From: Acidobacteriota bacterium
Lineage (GTDB): Bacteria; Acidobacteriota; Blastocatellia; Pyrinomonadales; Pyrinomonadaceae
Reading direction: 5' to 3'
Length of the DNA: 64,000 bases
Assembly (NCBI GenBank): GCA_018269005.1
Contig: JAFDVK010000032.1
Location: forward strand, 367,616 to 431,615
In this document: positions 25,725-35,562 of the stretch, piece by piece
How the letters are laid out: every line of letters starts with the position of its first letter
Position numbering within the stretch: the first letter of the stretch is position 1
Position numbers and translations under genes: made by a program
The notes under the pieces: generated by a model
What the model was told of the DNA's origin: nothing
What the model saw: only the letters and a program-made list of their open reading frames with translations
Database searches by the model: none

Positions 25725-26792
25725 TTATTTTCTCGCTAACTCTTCTATTATATCAACCGTAACCGCCGCGGCATCCGGCCGGGCAAGTTTTTTAGCCGAG
25801 CGAGACATTTCCGCGAGGCGTTCCGGATCTTTCCTCAAAGCCTCGATCTTTTCCGCAAGAGCCTGTCCCGTTAATTCGCTTTGCAGGATCATCTCGGCCG
25901 CACCCGCGCGGACAAGCGCCTCTGCGTTCTTTCGCTGATGATCGTCCGCAGCTGTCGGCAAGGGAATCATTATTACAGGTTTTCCCGCCGCCGCAACCTC
26001 GGCGCACGTCGTTGCCCCCGCACGGCAAATGATCAGGTCGGCTTCGCGAAATGAATCTACCATATTTACGATGTAGGGCCTTACATCTGCCTGCCAGCCT
26101 GCTTCCTCGTATGCCTTTGCTATCGCTTCCTGATCTGCCTCGCCCGTTTGATGCACGATCGAAACGGCCTTCTTGTCAAGGAATTCGATAGACGCCGTAA
26201 CCGCACGGTTGATCGCCTGCGAACCTTGCGAGCCTCCAAAGACTAGCAATCTCAGCGGTGAATGCGGCTCCTCGAACTCGACACCGAAGAATTCATCGCG
26301 AACGGGATTGCCGGTAATTACCGCCTTCTTACCGAAGAAAGGTACGGCTTCTTCGAACGTCAGAGCAGCCCGATCGACGAACCTCGCAAGCTTTCGATTC
26401 GTAAAGCCCGGCAATGCGTTCGAATCCATTACAAGAGTTCTACGCCCCATCAACGCGGCCGTCAGAAGGACAGGTCCCGAAACATATCCGCCGGCACCGA
26501 TCACAACATTCGGTCGATAATCGCGGATCAGTTTCCACGCCTCGAGAAAGCTTTTCGGAAGGATCATCATTCCCCGGATCTTTCCCTTCAGCCCGACGCT
26601 CTTTAAGCCGGCGCTCTTTATCACGGAAAGCTGATAGCCATTCTCCGGAACTATGCGCGTTTCAAGGCCTTTTGCAGTGCCGACGAAGAGCACTTCGGAT
26701 GCCTCATCACGCCGCATCAGTTCATTTGCGATCGCGATACCTGGATAAATGTGACCGCCGGTCCCGCCGGCAGCTATTAGAACTCTCGGCAT
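25725..26792 (-). CDS. murG: UDP-GlcNAc:lipid I N-acetylglucosaminyltransferase MurG
   Basis: The protein has 355 residues. It makes lipid II at the inner face of the membrane. The GT28 glycine-rich loops AAGGTGGHIYPGIAIA (N-terminal) and FGGSQGSQAIN (central) are present, as is the donor site RAGATTCAEVAAAGKPVIMIPLP. Spacing of 5 bp to ftsW and 13 bp to murC places it firmly in the operon. Confidence 0.97.
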   Translation of the reverse strand: MPRVLIAAGGTGGHIYPGIAIANELMRRDEASEVLFVGTAKGLETRIVPENGYQLSVIKSAGLKSVGLKGKIRGMMILPKSFLEAWKLIRDYRPNVVIGAGGYVSGPVLLTAALMGRRTLVMDSNALPGFTNRKLARFVDRAALTFEEAVPFFGKKAVITGNPVRDEFFGVEFEEPHSPLRLLVFGGSQGSQAINRAVTASIEFLDKKAVSIVHQTGEADQEAIAKAYEEAGWQADVRPYIVNMVDSFREADLIICRAGATTCAEVAAAGKPVIMIPLPTAADDHQRKNAEALVRAGAAEMILQSELTGQALAEKIEALRKDPERLAEMSRSAKKLARPDAAAVTVDIIEELARK

Positions 26793-26797
26793 AATGT

Positions 26798-27946
26798 TTA
26801 CCTGCGACGCCGCGTAGAGCTTCGACGCACCGGAGCCTCTTTTTCTGGTGCGCCCGCAAATCGTGAAATACTCAGTAGAATCCCTACTGCGGCAAGAGAG
26901 ACCACGACCGATGAACCGCCATAGGAAATGAACGGCAGCGGGATCCCTTTTGCCGGCAAGATCGATATCACGACACTGATATTAAAAAGTGCCTGAACGA
27001 TCAACCCTGTAATTATGCCGATACCCAAGAGCATTCCAAACCGGTCCGGAGCCATCATGGCAGCACGTGTTCCGCGCCAGAAGAGCAGGGCGAACGCAAG
27101 CACGACCGCCAGAGTTCCAAGCAACCCTAACTCCTCGCCGACGACGGAAAAGATAAAGTCCGAATAAGGATACGGCAGGTAGAACAACTTGGCCTGCCCT
27201 TGGGCAAAGCCCTCGCCAAAGACGCCGCCGGACCCGATCGCGTACAACGACTGGACGACCTGATAGCCCGCGTCATCCGAATACTTGTATGGATCGAGAA
27301 ACGCCATAACGCGAGCGACCCGCCACGGTGCAAATATCAACGCAGCGGCACCGGCGATGACCATTAATGCGGCAACGCTTGCAATGTGCAGGATCCTTGC
27401 ACCAGCGGCAAAATATACGGCCGAAAAGACAGCACAAAGGACCATCGTAGTGCCAAGGTCTTTCTCTGCCATCACGAGGCCGGCAAGCAGCAATAACCCA
27501 AGCAGGCATGGCAAAACGGTTTTCTTCAGGTCGCCGACCGAGCCGTCATTCTTTGTCAAAAACCACCCAAGGAAGATCGGCAACGCAAGTTTTGCGAGTT
27601 CCGATGGTTGAACGGAAAATCCGCCAAAACGGATCCAACGCTTTGCTCCGTTGATCGCCGGGAAGAAGAAAACTGCCAACAGCATCAGCGAGGTGATCGC
27701 CAGGATCGCGTAAACGACACCTCGATTATTGAGGATACGATAATCAAAGCGGCTGAGGATGAACATCACCGCGATCCCGATCAGCGCAAAGGTGAGCTGC
27801 TTATAGAAGTACCCGAACTGGCTTGTTTCCTGGCTTTCGCGATACGCGATCATCGCGGAGGCGCTGTACACCATCAGCGTGCCGAAGAGAGCAAGTCCCG
27901 CGGCGAGACCGAACATGAACCAATCTGTGCGCCGTTCTTCAGCCAC
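26798..27946 (-). CDS. ftsW: SEDS-family lipid II polymerase FtsW
   Basis: The protein has 382 residues and about ten TM helices. It polymerises glycan strands with FtsI at the septum. The extracellular loop motif near the catalytic Asp (KYSDDAGYQVVQSLYAIGSGG) and the C-terminal PAKGIPLPFISYGGSS are SEDS hallmarks. FtsW, not RodA, is preferred because of its position between murD and murG. The C-terminus is basic (RRSSTRRRR). Confidence 0.95.
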   Translation of the reverse strand: MAEERRTDWFMFGLAAGLALFGTLMVYSASAMIAYRESQETSQFGYFYKQLTFALIGIAVMFILSRFDYRILNNRGVVYAILAITSLMLLAVFFFPAINGAKRWIRFGGFSVQPSELAKLALPIFLGWFLTKNDGSVGDLKKTVLPCLLGLLLLAGLVMAEKDLGTTMVLCAVFSAVYFAAGARILHIASVAALMVIAGAAALIFAPWRVARVMAFLDPYKYSDDAGYQVVQSLYAIGSGGVFGEGFAQGQAKLFYLPYPYSDFIFSVVGEELGLLGTLAVVLAFALLFWRGTRAAMMAPDRFGMLLGIGIITGLIVQALFNISVVISILPAKGIPLPFISYGGSSVVVSLAAVGILLSISRFAGAPEKEAPVRRSSTRRRR

Positions 27947-27947
27947 T

Positions 27948-29330
27948 TTAACCTTCCGCTTTCCTTTGCTCCTCTAAACTTCGGACGGCCTGCTTGAACT
28001 TCTGCCCACGCTCCTCAAAACTCTTGAACATGTCAAAACTTGCACAAGCCGGCGCCAAAAGGACAGAATCGCCTTTCTGAGCCGCAGCAAAGCCCGTCGA
28101 AACCGCATCCTCAAGGCTTGCGGCCCTTTCGAGCTCGACTTCGCCGGCAAGCTGCGAAACAATGTTATCGGCGTCTTCGCCAAGTACGATGACGCGAGAC
28201 ACACATTGATGGATCAGAGGGATCAAAGGGGCGTACGGGGCATTCTTGCCGCGTCCTCCGAGAATAAGGATCGTCTTACCTGTGTCTTCACCCAAGGCGC
28301 TTAGGGCCTTTGAGGTCGCATCGACCGAGGTCGCTTTTGAATCGTTATAAAACCGGACGCCGTCTATCTCTTCTACGAACTCGATACGATGTTCGACACC
28401 CTTGAAGTCAGCAACCGCCCGGCGAATTGTCTTTGCATCCACACCGCAAGTAAGAGCTGCAGCGAAAGCCGCCAAAACGTTCTCGACATTATGAAGGCCG
28501 CGCAAAAAGATCTCATCCCGAGTGGTCAGAACTGATTCTTTGTCCCCGATCGTGCTCACGAGATCACGGTCCCGAAGGAACACACCATTCACGAGTTCCC
28601 TTTCCACGCTGAACTTGATGACGTTCGCCTTAAGGCCACTGGGCCATTCGTTGGTGATCGCGTTGTCAGCATTAAGGATCGCAGTGTCGTCGGTACGCTG
28701 ATTTAGAAAAATGCGATGTTTTGCAGCCGCGTAGTCGAGAAAGGAGTCATAGCGATCGAGGTGATTTGGCGTCACGTTCAGACAGAGAGCGACATCGCAG
28801 CGAAAGTCGACAATAGTTTCGAGTTGAAAACTGGAAAGCTCGGCCACGGTCCACCCGTCATCCCGTGAACTCTCGACCAGATCTAGCAATGGCGTACCGA
28901 TATTGCCGCCAACCTGGGTCGGCAGCCCGGAAGCTTTTAAGATCTCGCCGATCAGGGCGGTCGTCGTCGTCTTTCCATTCGAACCTGTAATGCCGACGAT
29001 CTTGCCCTTCAAGAACCGATATGCAAGTTCGACCTCACCGATGACCTCGCCGTCCTTTCGATCGACATAACGGGCCGGCAATGTCGTTTTGGGCACACCA
29101 GGCGAGATAACAACCAGGTCGATCTGATCCAACAGCCAGGACGGAAGATCGCCGCCAATTAAGCCGATCTTGTGCTCCGCCTTGAGCTGTAGGGCTGCTT
29201 GCGGCCATGATTCAACGGGCTTCTTATCGTGAAGAGCAACGGTCGCACCTCGTTCAGCAAGGAAACGTGCCGAGGCGATGCCGGACTTTCCTGCACCGAG
29301 TACCAAAGCTTTTCTACCGGAAATTTCCAT
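27948..29330 (-). CDS. murD: UDP-N-acetylmuramoyl-L-alanine--D-glutamate ligase
   Basis: The protein has 460 residues from the ATG at 29330 (MEISGRKALVLGAGKSG), which gives the family-typical N-terminus; a GTG at 29351 would add a hydrophobic heptapeptide of no obvious use. It adds D-Glu to UDP-MurNAc-L-Ala. The ATP loop GITGSNGKTTTTALIG, the carbamate-region LNVTPNHLDRY and FYNDSKATSVDAT are diagnostic. It is separated from ftsW by 1 bp. Confidence 0.95.
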   Translation of the reverse strand: MEISGRKALVLGAGKSGIASARFLAERGATVALHDKKPVESWPQAALQLKAEHKIGLIGGDLPSWLLDQIDLVVISPGVPKTTLPARYVDRKDGEVIGEVELAYRFLKGKIVGITGSNGKTTTTALIGEILKASGLPTQVGGNIGTPLLDLVESSRDDGWTVAELSSFQLETIVDFRCDVALCLNVTPNHLDRYDSFLDYAAAKHRIFLNQRTDDTAILNADNAITNEWPSGLKANVIKFSVERELVNGVFLRDRDLVSTIGDKESVLTTRDEIFLRGLHNVENVLAAFAAALTCGVDAKTIRRAVADFKGVEHRIEFVEEIDGVRFYNDSKATSVDATSKALSALGEDTGKTILILGGRGKNAPYAPLIPLIHQCVSRVIVLGEDADNIVSQLAGEVELERAASLEDAVSTGFAAAQKGDSVLLAPACASFDMFKSFEERGQKFKQAVRSLEEQRKAEG

Positions 29331-29398
29331 CTTGAGAGAAAAGAAAAACACGGTCTATCGTCGAGAGGGACCGTCACACTCCAACATTGAGCTATTCT

Positions 29399-30544
29399 CT
29401 ATCGCAGTTTCAGCGTCGAGAGACTCAAAAGAGCGAAAAGGATCGCAGCGATCACAAATCGGAACACGATCTTCGGTTCCTTCCAGCCGGACATCTGAAA
29501 ATGGTGATGCAGCGGCGCTTGTAGGAAGATGCGTTTTCCGACGCCGGCACTTCGTTTAGTGAACTTAAAATACGAAACCTGCAGCATCACAGAGACGGCT
29601 TCAAGAATAAAGACGCCGCCAATGAACGGCAGGAGAAACTCCTGTTTCGTCAGGATCGCGACCGTGCCGAGCGCGCCGCCGATCGCAAGGCTCCCAACGT
29701 CGCCCATAAAGACTTCGGCCGGCGGTGAATTGAACCACAAGAATCCAAGACTCGCCCCGACCATCGCCCCGCAAAAGACAGTAAGTTCCCCTGAAGAAGG
29801 ATTGAACGTCAGATCAAGATACTCCGCCCAACGTTTGTCGCTGCCTACATACGTCAGAGCCGTAAGGGCCGACATCGCGATGAAAGTGACGCTTGTCGCT
29901 AACCCGTCGAGCCCATCGGTCAAGTTCACGGCATTCGACGAGCCCAAAAGTATGAAGACCATAAAGACCAGATAGATCCCGGCAGGGATCACGCTGATCC
30001 CATCCGGATTTGCGGTCTCTTTGAAAAACGGAATGCTAAGGTTCCAAGAATAGCTTGTGAAATAATAAAGGACGCCGAAAACTGCTAACGCCGTGATCAG
30101 CTGGCCAAGCAGCTTCTGCTTGCCGGTGAGACCTAGACTCCGTTTCTTAACGATCTTGATATAGTCGTCCGCAAAACCGATCGCCGCAAACGCCGTCGTC
30201 GCACCTAGAGCGAGCCATAGATAAATGCCGTCAAGCTTTGCCCAAAGCAGCGTCGAAATTATTACGGATCCGATGATGAGCACACCGCCCATCGTCGGCG
30301 TTCCCTTCTTCGCCTGATGTTCTTCCGAGAGTTCCTCTCGGATCTCTTGCCCGACCTTGAGGTCGCGCAATTTTCGAATGACCGTCTTACCCAAGAGCAG
30401 CGATATTAGGAGCGCCGTGATCGTAGCCCACGCCGTTCGGAACGTAACATATTGAAAGACATTCAATACCTTATAGAAATACGGAGAATCCGGTGCGGCA
30501 CCGTAAGACTTATAAAGAAACTGGTAGAGCAGGTGAAACAGCAT
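29399..30544 (-). CDS. mraY: Phospho-N-acetylmuramoyl-pentapeptide transferase MraY
   Basis: The protein has 381 residues and about ten TM helices. It transfers phospho-MurNAc-pentapeptide to undecaprenyl phosphate to give lipid I. The catalytic Asp motif [15 protein letters not shown], the [13 protein letters not shown] loop and [13 protein letters not shown], plus the cytoplasmic [11 protein letters not shown] motif, identify MraY and not WecA. It lies 22 bp after murF. Confidence 0.97.
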   Translation of the reverse strand: MLFHLLYQFLYKSYGAAPDSPYFYKVLNVFQYVTFRTAWATITALLISLLLGKTVIRKLRDLKVGQEIREELSEEHQAKKGTPTMGGVLIIGSVIISTLLWAKLDGIYLWLALGATTAFAAIGFADDYIKIVKKRSLGLTGKQKLLGQLITALAVFGVLYYFTSYSWNLSIPFFKETANPDGISVIPAGIYLVFMVFILLGSSNAVNLTDGLDGLATSVTFIAMSALTALTYVGSDKRWAEYLDLTFNPSSGELTVFCGAMVGASLGFLWFNSPPAEVFMGDVGSLAIGGALGTVAILTKQEFLLPFIGGVFILEAVSVMLQVSYFKFTKRSAGVGKRIFLQAPLHHHFQMSGWKEPKIVFRFVIAAILFALLSLSTLKLR

Positions 30545-30566
30545 TTGTGGTCAAGCGTATTCTGGC

Positions 30567-32042
30567 CTATTCAGCGGCAGCCGCGTTCTCACCTCCTAAC
30601 TCAAACTTTTCGAGAATTTCCTCGATAACCTTTTCGGTTCTAACTCCGCGCGATCCTTTTACAAGCACAACATCGCCGGCACGCACTTTTTCGCAGAGCA
30701 GTTTGCCGGCGTCGGCCGAATCTGCTGCAAAATCCGCATCTAATAGACCGCAATCCTTGGCTCCCGCAACAAGCTCACTGGCGAAACCTCGAACACCGAT
30801 CAGGATGTCGATCCCGTGCGATGCGATATCGTTTCCAACACGACGGTGGATCGCTGCGGCCTCAGGACCGAGTTCGAGCATCTCACCCGCTACGACTATC
30901 TTCCGTGCATCTGACGGAGCAGAATCGCACAACATCGAAACCATCGAGAGCAATGCGTCGGGGTTCGAGTTGTAAGAATCATTGACCACGATAAACCCAT
31001 TCTTGAATCGCAGGATCTCTCCACGCTGCGGCGGCGCAGCAACACTCGAGAGCGACTTGGCTATCTCACCCGCACTCATTCCGAACACATGGCCCGCCGA
31101 TGCGGCGGCAAGGGCGTTTAGAATGTTGTGGCGGCCGTTGAGCGGGAATGTCACACCGGCAGTTTCATTGCCAATGGAGAGCGTGAATGTTGTCTCACCA
31201 AAACCACGAACCTCAATCTCCGAAGCCTGCACTGTCGCCTCATTTTCGATGCCGTACGTTACAACCTTACCTTTCGAAAATGAGAACATCGCGGCCACGC
31301 GCTCGTCATCGGCGTTCAGGACCGCAGTGCCGCCAGGCTTCATACCTTCGACGAGTTCGGCCTTTGCCGCGGCGATCGCTTCGATCGAACCTAGGTGTTC
31401 GAGGTGGACTGGAAGAACGTTCAATTCGATCGCGACATCGGGAGGCGTGATGCGGCACAGTCTCGCGATCTCGTGGAGCGGCGTGGACATACCCATTTCG
31501 AGAACGGCGACATCAAAGTCAGGTTCCTTTGCCAGCCTAAGAACAGTGAGCGGATGGCCGAGCCCGTTATTAAAATTCTTGATATTCCGAAGAACCTTGC
31601 GGCCTGACGCAGCAAGAACATGCGCCGTCAATTCCTTCGCTGTGGTTTTCCCTGCACTTCCCGTAACAGCAATTACGGGTTTGTTCCACTCAAGATAAAC
31701 TTCGTGAGCCAACGCCTGTAATGCCGCAATAGAGTCATCAACAAAGATCAGCCGATCGCGGAACTCTGCAAGTTCTTCTATATGCTCTTCGAAACGGTCA
31801 TGCCGGACGACACACGCAACAGCACCAGCCTCGAAGGCCGTGCGAACGAACGCCGTCGCGTCGTCAAAGTCGCCATTGAAACCGTTGTTAGCGTATTCAG
31901 GCTGCGAGAGCGCGAAAAAGACGTCGCCCGCCTTTACCTCTCGCGAATCAATAACAAAAGTATCTACCTCGCATTCCGGCAACGACGGGCGAGCCTCGGG
32001 CGCCTTTCCGTTGATGGATTCAATTAGTTTTCCTAGCTTCAA
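30567..32042 (-). CDS. murF: UDP-N-acetylmuramoyl-tripeptide--D-Ala-D-Ala ligase
   Basis: The protein has 491 residues. It adds D-Ala-D-Ala to the UDP-MurNAc-tripeptide. The ATP loop AVTGSAGKTTAKELTAHVL, the LEMGMSTPLHEIARL motif and NDSYNSNPDAL are MurF-specific. Its ATG overlaps the ftsI stop by 4 bp. murE, which usually stands between ftsI and murF, is absent here. I considered a MurE-MurF fusion, but the length and single P-loop exclude it. Confidence 0.96.
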   Translation of the reverse strand: MKLGKLIESINGKAPEARPSLPECEVDTFVIDSREVKAGDVFFALSQPEYANNGFNGDFDDATAFVRTAFEAGAVACVVRHDRFEEHIEELAEFRDRLIFVDDSIAALQALAHEVYLEWNKPVIAVTGSAGKTTAKELTAHVLAASGRKVLRNIKNFNNGLGHPLTVLRLAKEPDFDVAVLEMGMSTPLHEIARLCRITPPDVAIELNVLPVHLEHLGSIEAIAAAKAELVEGMKPGGTAVLNADDERVAAMFSFSKGKVVTYGIENEATVQASEIEVRGFGETTFTLSIGNETAGVTFPLNGRHNILNALAAASAGHVFGMSAGEIAKSLSSVAAPPQRGEILRFKNGFIVVNDSYNSNPDALLSMVSMLCDSAPSDARKIVVAGEMLELGPEAAAIHRRVGNDIASHGIDILIGVRGFASELVAGAKDCGLLDADFAADSADAGKLLCEKVRAGDVVLVKGSRGVRTEKVIEEILEKFELGGENAAAAE

Positions 32043-34003
32043 GTCTTCTTTTTGCTCGTCTCAGTTTTCTTCTTCTCGTTCTTTGCAGTGCGATCGTCAG
32101 ATACTTCCTTTTTGCCGATCACGTCAGCCTTTCTAGGCCTTGAATCGGCCGGCTGCTTTGGCGTTTCCTTTTCCGGACTCGGCATCGGGGCCGAATCTGT
32201 CGGCGTTTCCGACACGATCTCTGCCAATGTTGTGTCCTTCGCCGGTGTTCCGTTCTTCTGAACGCCAAGCTCGGGGAGTATCTGCTCTGCGATGTTCTTA
32301 AAGACCGGAGCCGACACCATGCCGCCGTCACGCGCACCGCCACTGGGCTCATCCATAACGACCGCGATCACAACTCGCGGATCATCGGCAGGCGCCATTC
32401 CGATAAATGACGAAATATATTTCGAGGAATCGACGCGCTTTGTTTCCGGATTGAACTTCCACGCCGTGCCGGTCTTCCCCGCGGCATTATAGCCGTCGAG
32501 TTGAGCACGTTTTCCGGTGCCCGTCAGAACTACCTGCTTCAGCATCTGCCGAAGTTCCCGCGCGGTCTCTTCGCTTACAACCCGTGTGCTATCAGCAAGT
32601 TGCGGGCTGACAGGCGGATCTCCATCCCGTCGGATCTGCTTGATAACGTGCGGCTGAACTCGAATTCCGTCGTTTGCTATCGTCGCAAAAGCACTTGTCA
32701 TTTGCAACGCGGTCACACCAATTTCATAGCCGATCGACATTGAGGCAAGAGAGTCGCCATTCCACTTCTCAGGACGGCGAACGATACCTGCCGTCTCTGC
32801 TGGAAGATCGATTCCGGTCTTCGATCCAAACCCCATTTTCTTGAGAGTCGAGTAGAAATCTTCCTTGCCGACACGCAGCCCCGTCTTGATCGCACAGACA
32901 TTGCTGGAGACGGCTAGAGCTTCTGCATAGGTAACCGTGCCAACATGATGCGATTCACGGAATGTGTGATTCGCAACCTCTATCGTGCCATTTCCCGCAT
33001 CGATCATATCGTTTGGCCCGAACAGATTTTTCTCAAGCCCTGATCCATAGGTGATCAACTTGAAAACCGAACCCGGCGAGTATGCCGACTGCACAACATT
33101 GTTCTTAAAGGTTGCAGGCACCGCATCACGAATAGAGTTCGGGTCGAAGGTCGGATAGTTTGCCATTGCGAGGATCTCACCGGTCTTTGGATCCATCACG
33201 ACGGCCATTCCTGATTTTGCATTGGCCGCCTTTACACCGGCTTCGAGGGCACGCTCGGTCTTGAACTGAATGGAGGTCGAAAGTGTCAGGACGATATCGC
33301 CAGGACGCTCCCTCTCAAAGATGGTCTCACCGTAAACTCGCCCAAGACGGTCGCGTTCCTGCAGTTTCTTTATGATCGCTCCGTGAAGAAGTTCGTCCTG
33401 CGATTGTTCGATGCCTGCCTGTCCTTCATCGTCAGTGTTGCTGAATCCGACTACCTGAGCTGCAAGGGTCTGATAAGGATATGTCCTCTTTTGATCATCG
33501 ACCCAATGAAAGCCGGGCGAACGCGGCTCATCAGCTTTTTTGGCATCAGGATCAAAAAGTGCCTTGTTGACGGCCTGAACTTGGTCGGCTTCTAATTTTT
33601 TGGCGATCGGAACATATCGCTTTTTCGCATCCTTCGCCTCACGAAGGTCTTTTGCTACGGCTTTCGCATCGAGTTTTAGAGCCTTCGCTGCCAACTTTGC
33701 CGCATGATCGATATCGTCGATCTCCGTCGGGTCCGCGTAAAGTGTCGAAACCTTTATGCTCATTGCGAGCGGCCTCTCGTCGCGGTCAAAGATCGTGCCC
33801 CTGAGCAGCTTAGTTTTCTTTGTATCCTGGCGTTGGTCGATCGCCTTTTCGCGGAGCCAATCGTGCTGGGATACCTGCAAATGCACAAGCCTAAGGCTGA
33901 TGCCGACGAACCAGAAGCCGATTATCGCCGCGATGAACATAAACCGGGCGTACGCGATCTGTCGGGAATCGATCTTCTTTCGTTTTTTGTGGCTTTTCTT
34001 CAT
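32039..34003 (-). CDS. ftsI: Septal peptidoglycan transpeptidase FtsI (class B PBP)
   Basis: The protein has 654 residues from the ATG at 34003 (a TTG at 34021 is the alternative). A basic N-terminal tail and one TM helix (about 22-42) precede the pedestal domain (about 50-230). The transpeptidase domain has the SxxK serine in AYSPGSVFK, the SxN motif in AVSSNVC and KTGTAWKF. A low-complexity Pro/Lys-rich tail of about 70 residues ends KKTETSKKKT. There are no PASTA domains. It cross-links septal peptidoglycan together with FtsW. It sits directly downstream of ftsL. Confidence 0.95.
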   Translation of the reverse strand: MKKSHKKRKKIDSRQIAYARFMFIAAIIGFWFVGISLRLVHLQVSQHDWLREKAIDQRQDTKKTKLLRGTIFDRDERPLAMSIKVSTLYADPTEIDDIDHAAKLAAKALKLDAKAVAKDLREAKDAKKRYVPIAKKLEADQVQAVNKALFDPDAKKADEPRSPGFHWVDDQKRTYPYQTLAAQVVGFSNTDDEGQAGIEQSQDELLHGAIIKKLQERDRLGRVYGETIFERERPGDIVLTLSTSIQFKTERALEAGVKAANAKSGMAVVMDPKTGEILAMANYPTFDPNSIRDAVPATFKNNVVQSAYSPGSVFKLITYGSGLEKNLFGPNDMIDAGNGTIEVANHTFRESHHVGTVTYAEALAVSSNVCAIKTGLRVGKEDFYSTLKKMGFGSKTGIDLPAETAGIVRRPEKWNGDSLASMSIGYEIGVTALQMTSAFATIANDGIRVQPHVIKQIRRDGDPPVSPQLADSTRVVSEETARELRQMLKQVVLTGTGKRAQLDGYNAAGKTGTAWKFNPETKRVDSSKYISSFIGMAPADDPRVVIAVVMDEPSGGARDGGMVSAPVFKNIAEQILPELGVQKNGTPAKDTTLAEIVSETPTDSAPMPSPEKETPKQPADSRPRKADVIGKKEVSDDRTAKNEKKKTETSKKKT

Positions 34004-34068
34004 TTTGATCGGACGGATCAAGCTCTATTTTTCGGAGATATCAGATACGTTACTTTCAATCCTGGTTT

Positions 34069-34584
34069 CTATTCGGCGTTCGAAACGATCCGGCGGCGCT
34101 CGGCCTCTCCATTCGTTCTCTTTGCGATCTGAACCGGTGCATTCGGTTGTAAAGCAGGCCGAACCAGCGTTGTTTTCATCACGGCCGCCGCAGAGGAAAC
34201 CGGCGTCGTGGACTCTTTTCGCTGAACGGAGGCGATCGCAGCAGCGTTCGGTTTCGGGAAAGACTGACTGATCGCCGGTTCCCCCGGAGTTCCAAGTAAT
34301 GAAGCCTTCTCCGCGGCCTTCTTGATCTCCGCAGGTGAAAGTGAAACCTCACGAGCCACGAGAAGACGACGCTTCTCGGCTTGGAGCGCATCGATCTGCT
34401 GACGCAGACGGGAATTCTTTATACTTAGGTCCCAAAAAGAGAAATGCTGGGTTGCAGCAAGGAAGATCCCGGAAACAACTATCGCTCCGGCGATCGCCAT
34501 CGTGGCGAGCACTCGCAAGGGCGATGCGATCTTTGCCTTCTTCTTTTTGCCCATGCGATTTCTGCGAATTGTTGTGGTGCTCAT
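34069..34584 (-). CDS. ftsL: FtsL-like divisome membrane protein
   Basis: The protein has 171 residues. A basic cytoplasmic tail (1-24) precedes a TM segment (about 25-47) and then a short coiled coil with heptads (SIKNSRLRQQIDALQAEKRRLLVA). A long Ala/Pro/Thr-rich periplasmic tail follows, longer than typical FtsL (about 100-120 residues). Identification rests on topology and position between rsmH and ftsI, because FtsL sequences are poorly conserved. FtsL bridges FtsQ/FtsB and FtsW/FtsI. Confidence 0.75.
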   Translation of the reverse strand: MSTTTIRRNRMGKKKKAKIASPLRVLATMAIAGAIVVSGIFLAATQHFSFWDLSIKNSRLRQQIDALQAEKRRLLVAREVSLSPAEIKKAAEKASLLGTPGEPAISQSFPKPNAAAIASVQRKESTTPVSSAAAVMKTTLVRPALQPNAPVQIAKRTNGEAERRRIVSNAE

Positions 34585-34623
34585 AACTTCCTCCGATTGC
34601 TGCGTGAGATTTCTTGTCTTTTT

Positions 34624-35562
34624 CTAAATGAGCCGCTTGCAGGCTCGCAATTTTGCGCTTCGTGAACGCGGATTCATTTCTTGCTCGTCCTCGCTAGGAA
34701 TGATCGGCCTTTTAGTGAGGATCTCGACCGATTTTTCGGCACCGCAAATACATTTCGGTATGCGTGGAGGGCAAGAGCATTTGCCCGAAAGCCTTTGAAA
34801 CGCTTGCTTTACGATCCGATCTTCGAGCGAGTGAAAGCTGATGATCGCGAGGACGCCACCAGCGTTTAATTTTTCAATGGCCGCGGGAATAAACTCTTTT
34901 AGAACGTCCAATTCCCTGTTTACGGCGATCCTCAGAGCCTGAAATGTCCTTGTTGCCGGGTGGATCTTGTCGCCAGGCCGCCTTCCGATCGCTCGTTCCA
35001 CCAAGTCTGCGAGTTCATCGGTCGTCGTTAACGGCTGACCTGCATCATTCCTCTCCGTGATCCAACGTGCGATCCTGCGTGAACGCTTTTCTTCTCCATA
35101 GAAGTAGAGAATGTCAGCGATCTCGGCTTCCGTTGAATTTTCAAGCAGTTCCCGAGCCGAAAGCCCTTCCTTCCGGTCCATTCGCATATCGAGAGGAGCC
35201 GAGGCTCGAAAGCTAAAGCCGCGTGAAGCGTCATCAAGCTGCATGGACGAAACACCCAGGTCGGCAACGATCGCCGCGATGTCGCTTTCTTCAACCGATC
35301 TACCGATCGCTGCGAAGTTTGCGTTCACGGCTCGAAAACGTTTACCAAATCTTGCGAGCCGTTCCTCCGCGAGAAGGATCGCTGACGAGTCCTGATCGAT
35401 ACCGACCACATCAAACCCCGTCTCTTCAAGGATCGCTTCAGAGTGTCCGCCAAGGCCAAGAGTGGCGTCGACAACCACCGAGCCGCTCGCCTCGCGGACG
35501 AACTCGACTATCTCGTCACGAAGAACCGTCTGGTGCGTAAACTCAGCGCTGGAACTTTGCAT
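34624..35562 (-). CDS. rsmH: 16S rRNA (cytosine-1402-N4)-methyltransferase RsmH
   Basis: The protein has 312 residues from the ATG at 35562 (a TTG two codons upstream is the alternative). It methylates C1402 of 16S rRNA using SAM. The motifs VVDATLGLGGHSEAIL (SAM loop), VADLGVSSMQLDDASRGFSF, ILYFYGEEKRSRRIAR and AIISFHSLEDRIVKQAF are diagnostic. It is the first gene of the dcw cluster; mraZ, which usually precedes it, is missing. Confidence 0.96.
   Translation of the reverse strand: MQSSSAEFTHQTVLRDEIVEFVREASGSVVVDATLGLGGHSEAILEETGFDVVGIDQDSSAILLAEERLARFGKRFRAVNANFAAIGRSVEESDIAAIVADLGVSSMQLDDASRGFSFRASAPLDMRMDRKEGLSARELLENSTEAEIADILYFYGEEKRSRRIARWITERNDAGQPLTTTDELADLVERAIGRRPGDKIHPATRTFQALRIAVNRELDVLKEFIPAAIEKLNAGGVLAIISFHSLEDRIVKQAFQRLSGKCSCPPRIPKCICGAEKSVEILTKRPIIPSEDEQEMNPRSRSAKLRACKRLI

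Noticed and set aside
32039..34003. SpoVD- or PBP2x-like protein with PASTA domains
   Set aside because: The C-terminus after KTG is a Lys/Pro-rich tail with no PASTA repeats, and position in the dcw cluster fits FtsI.
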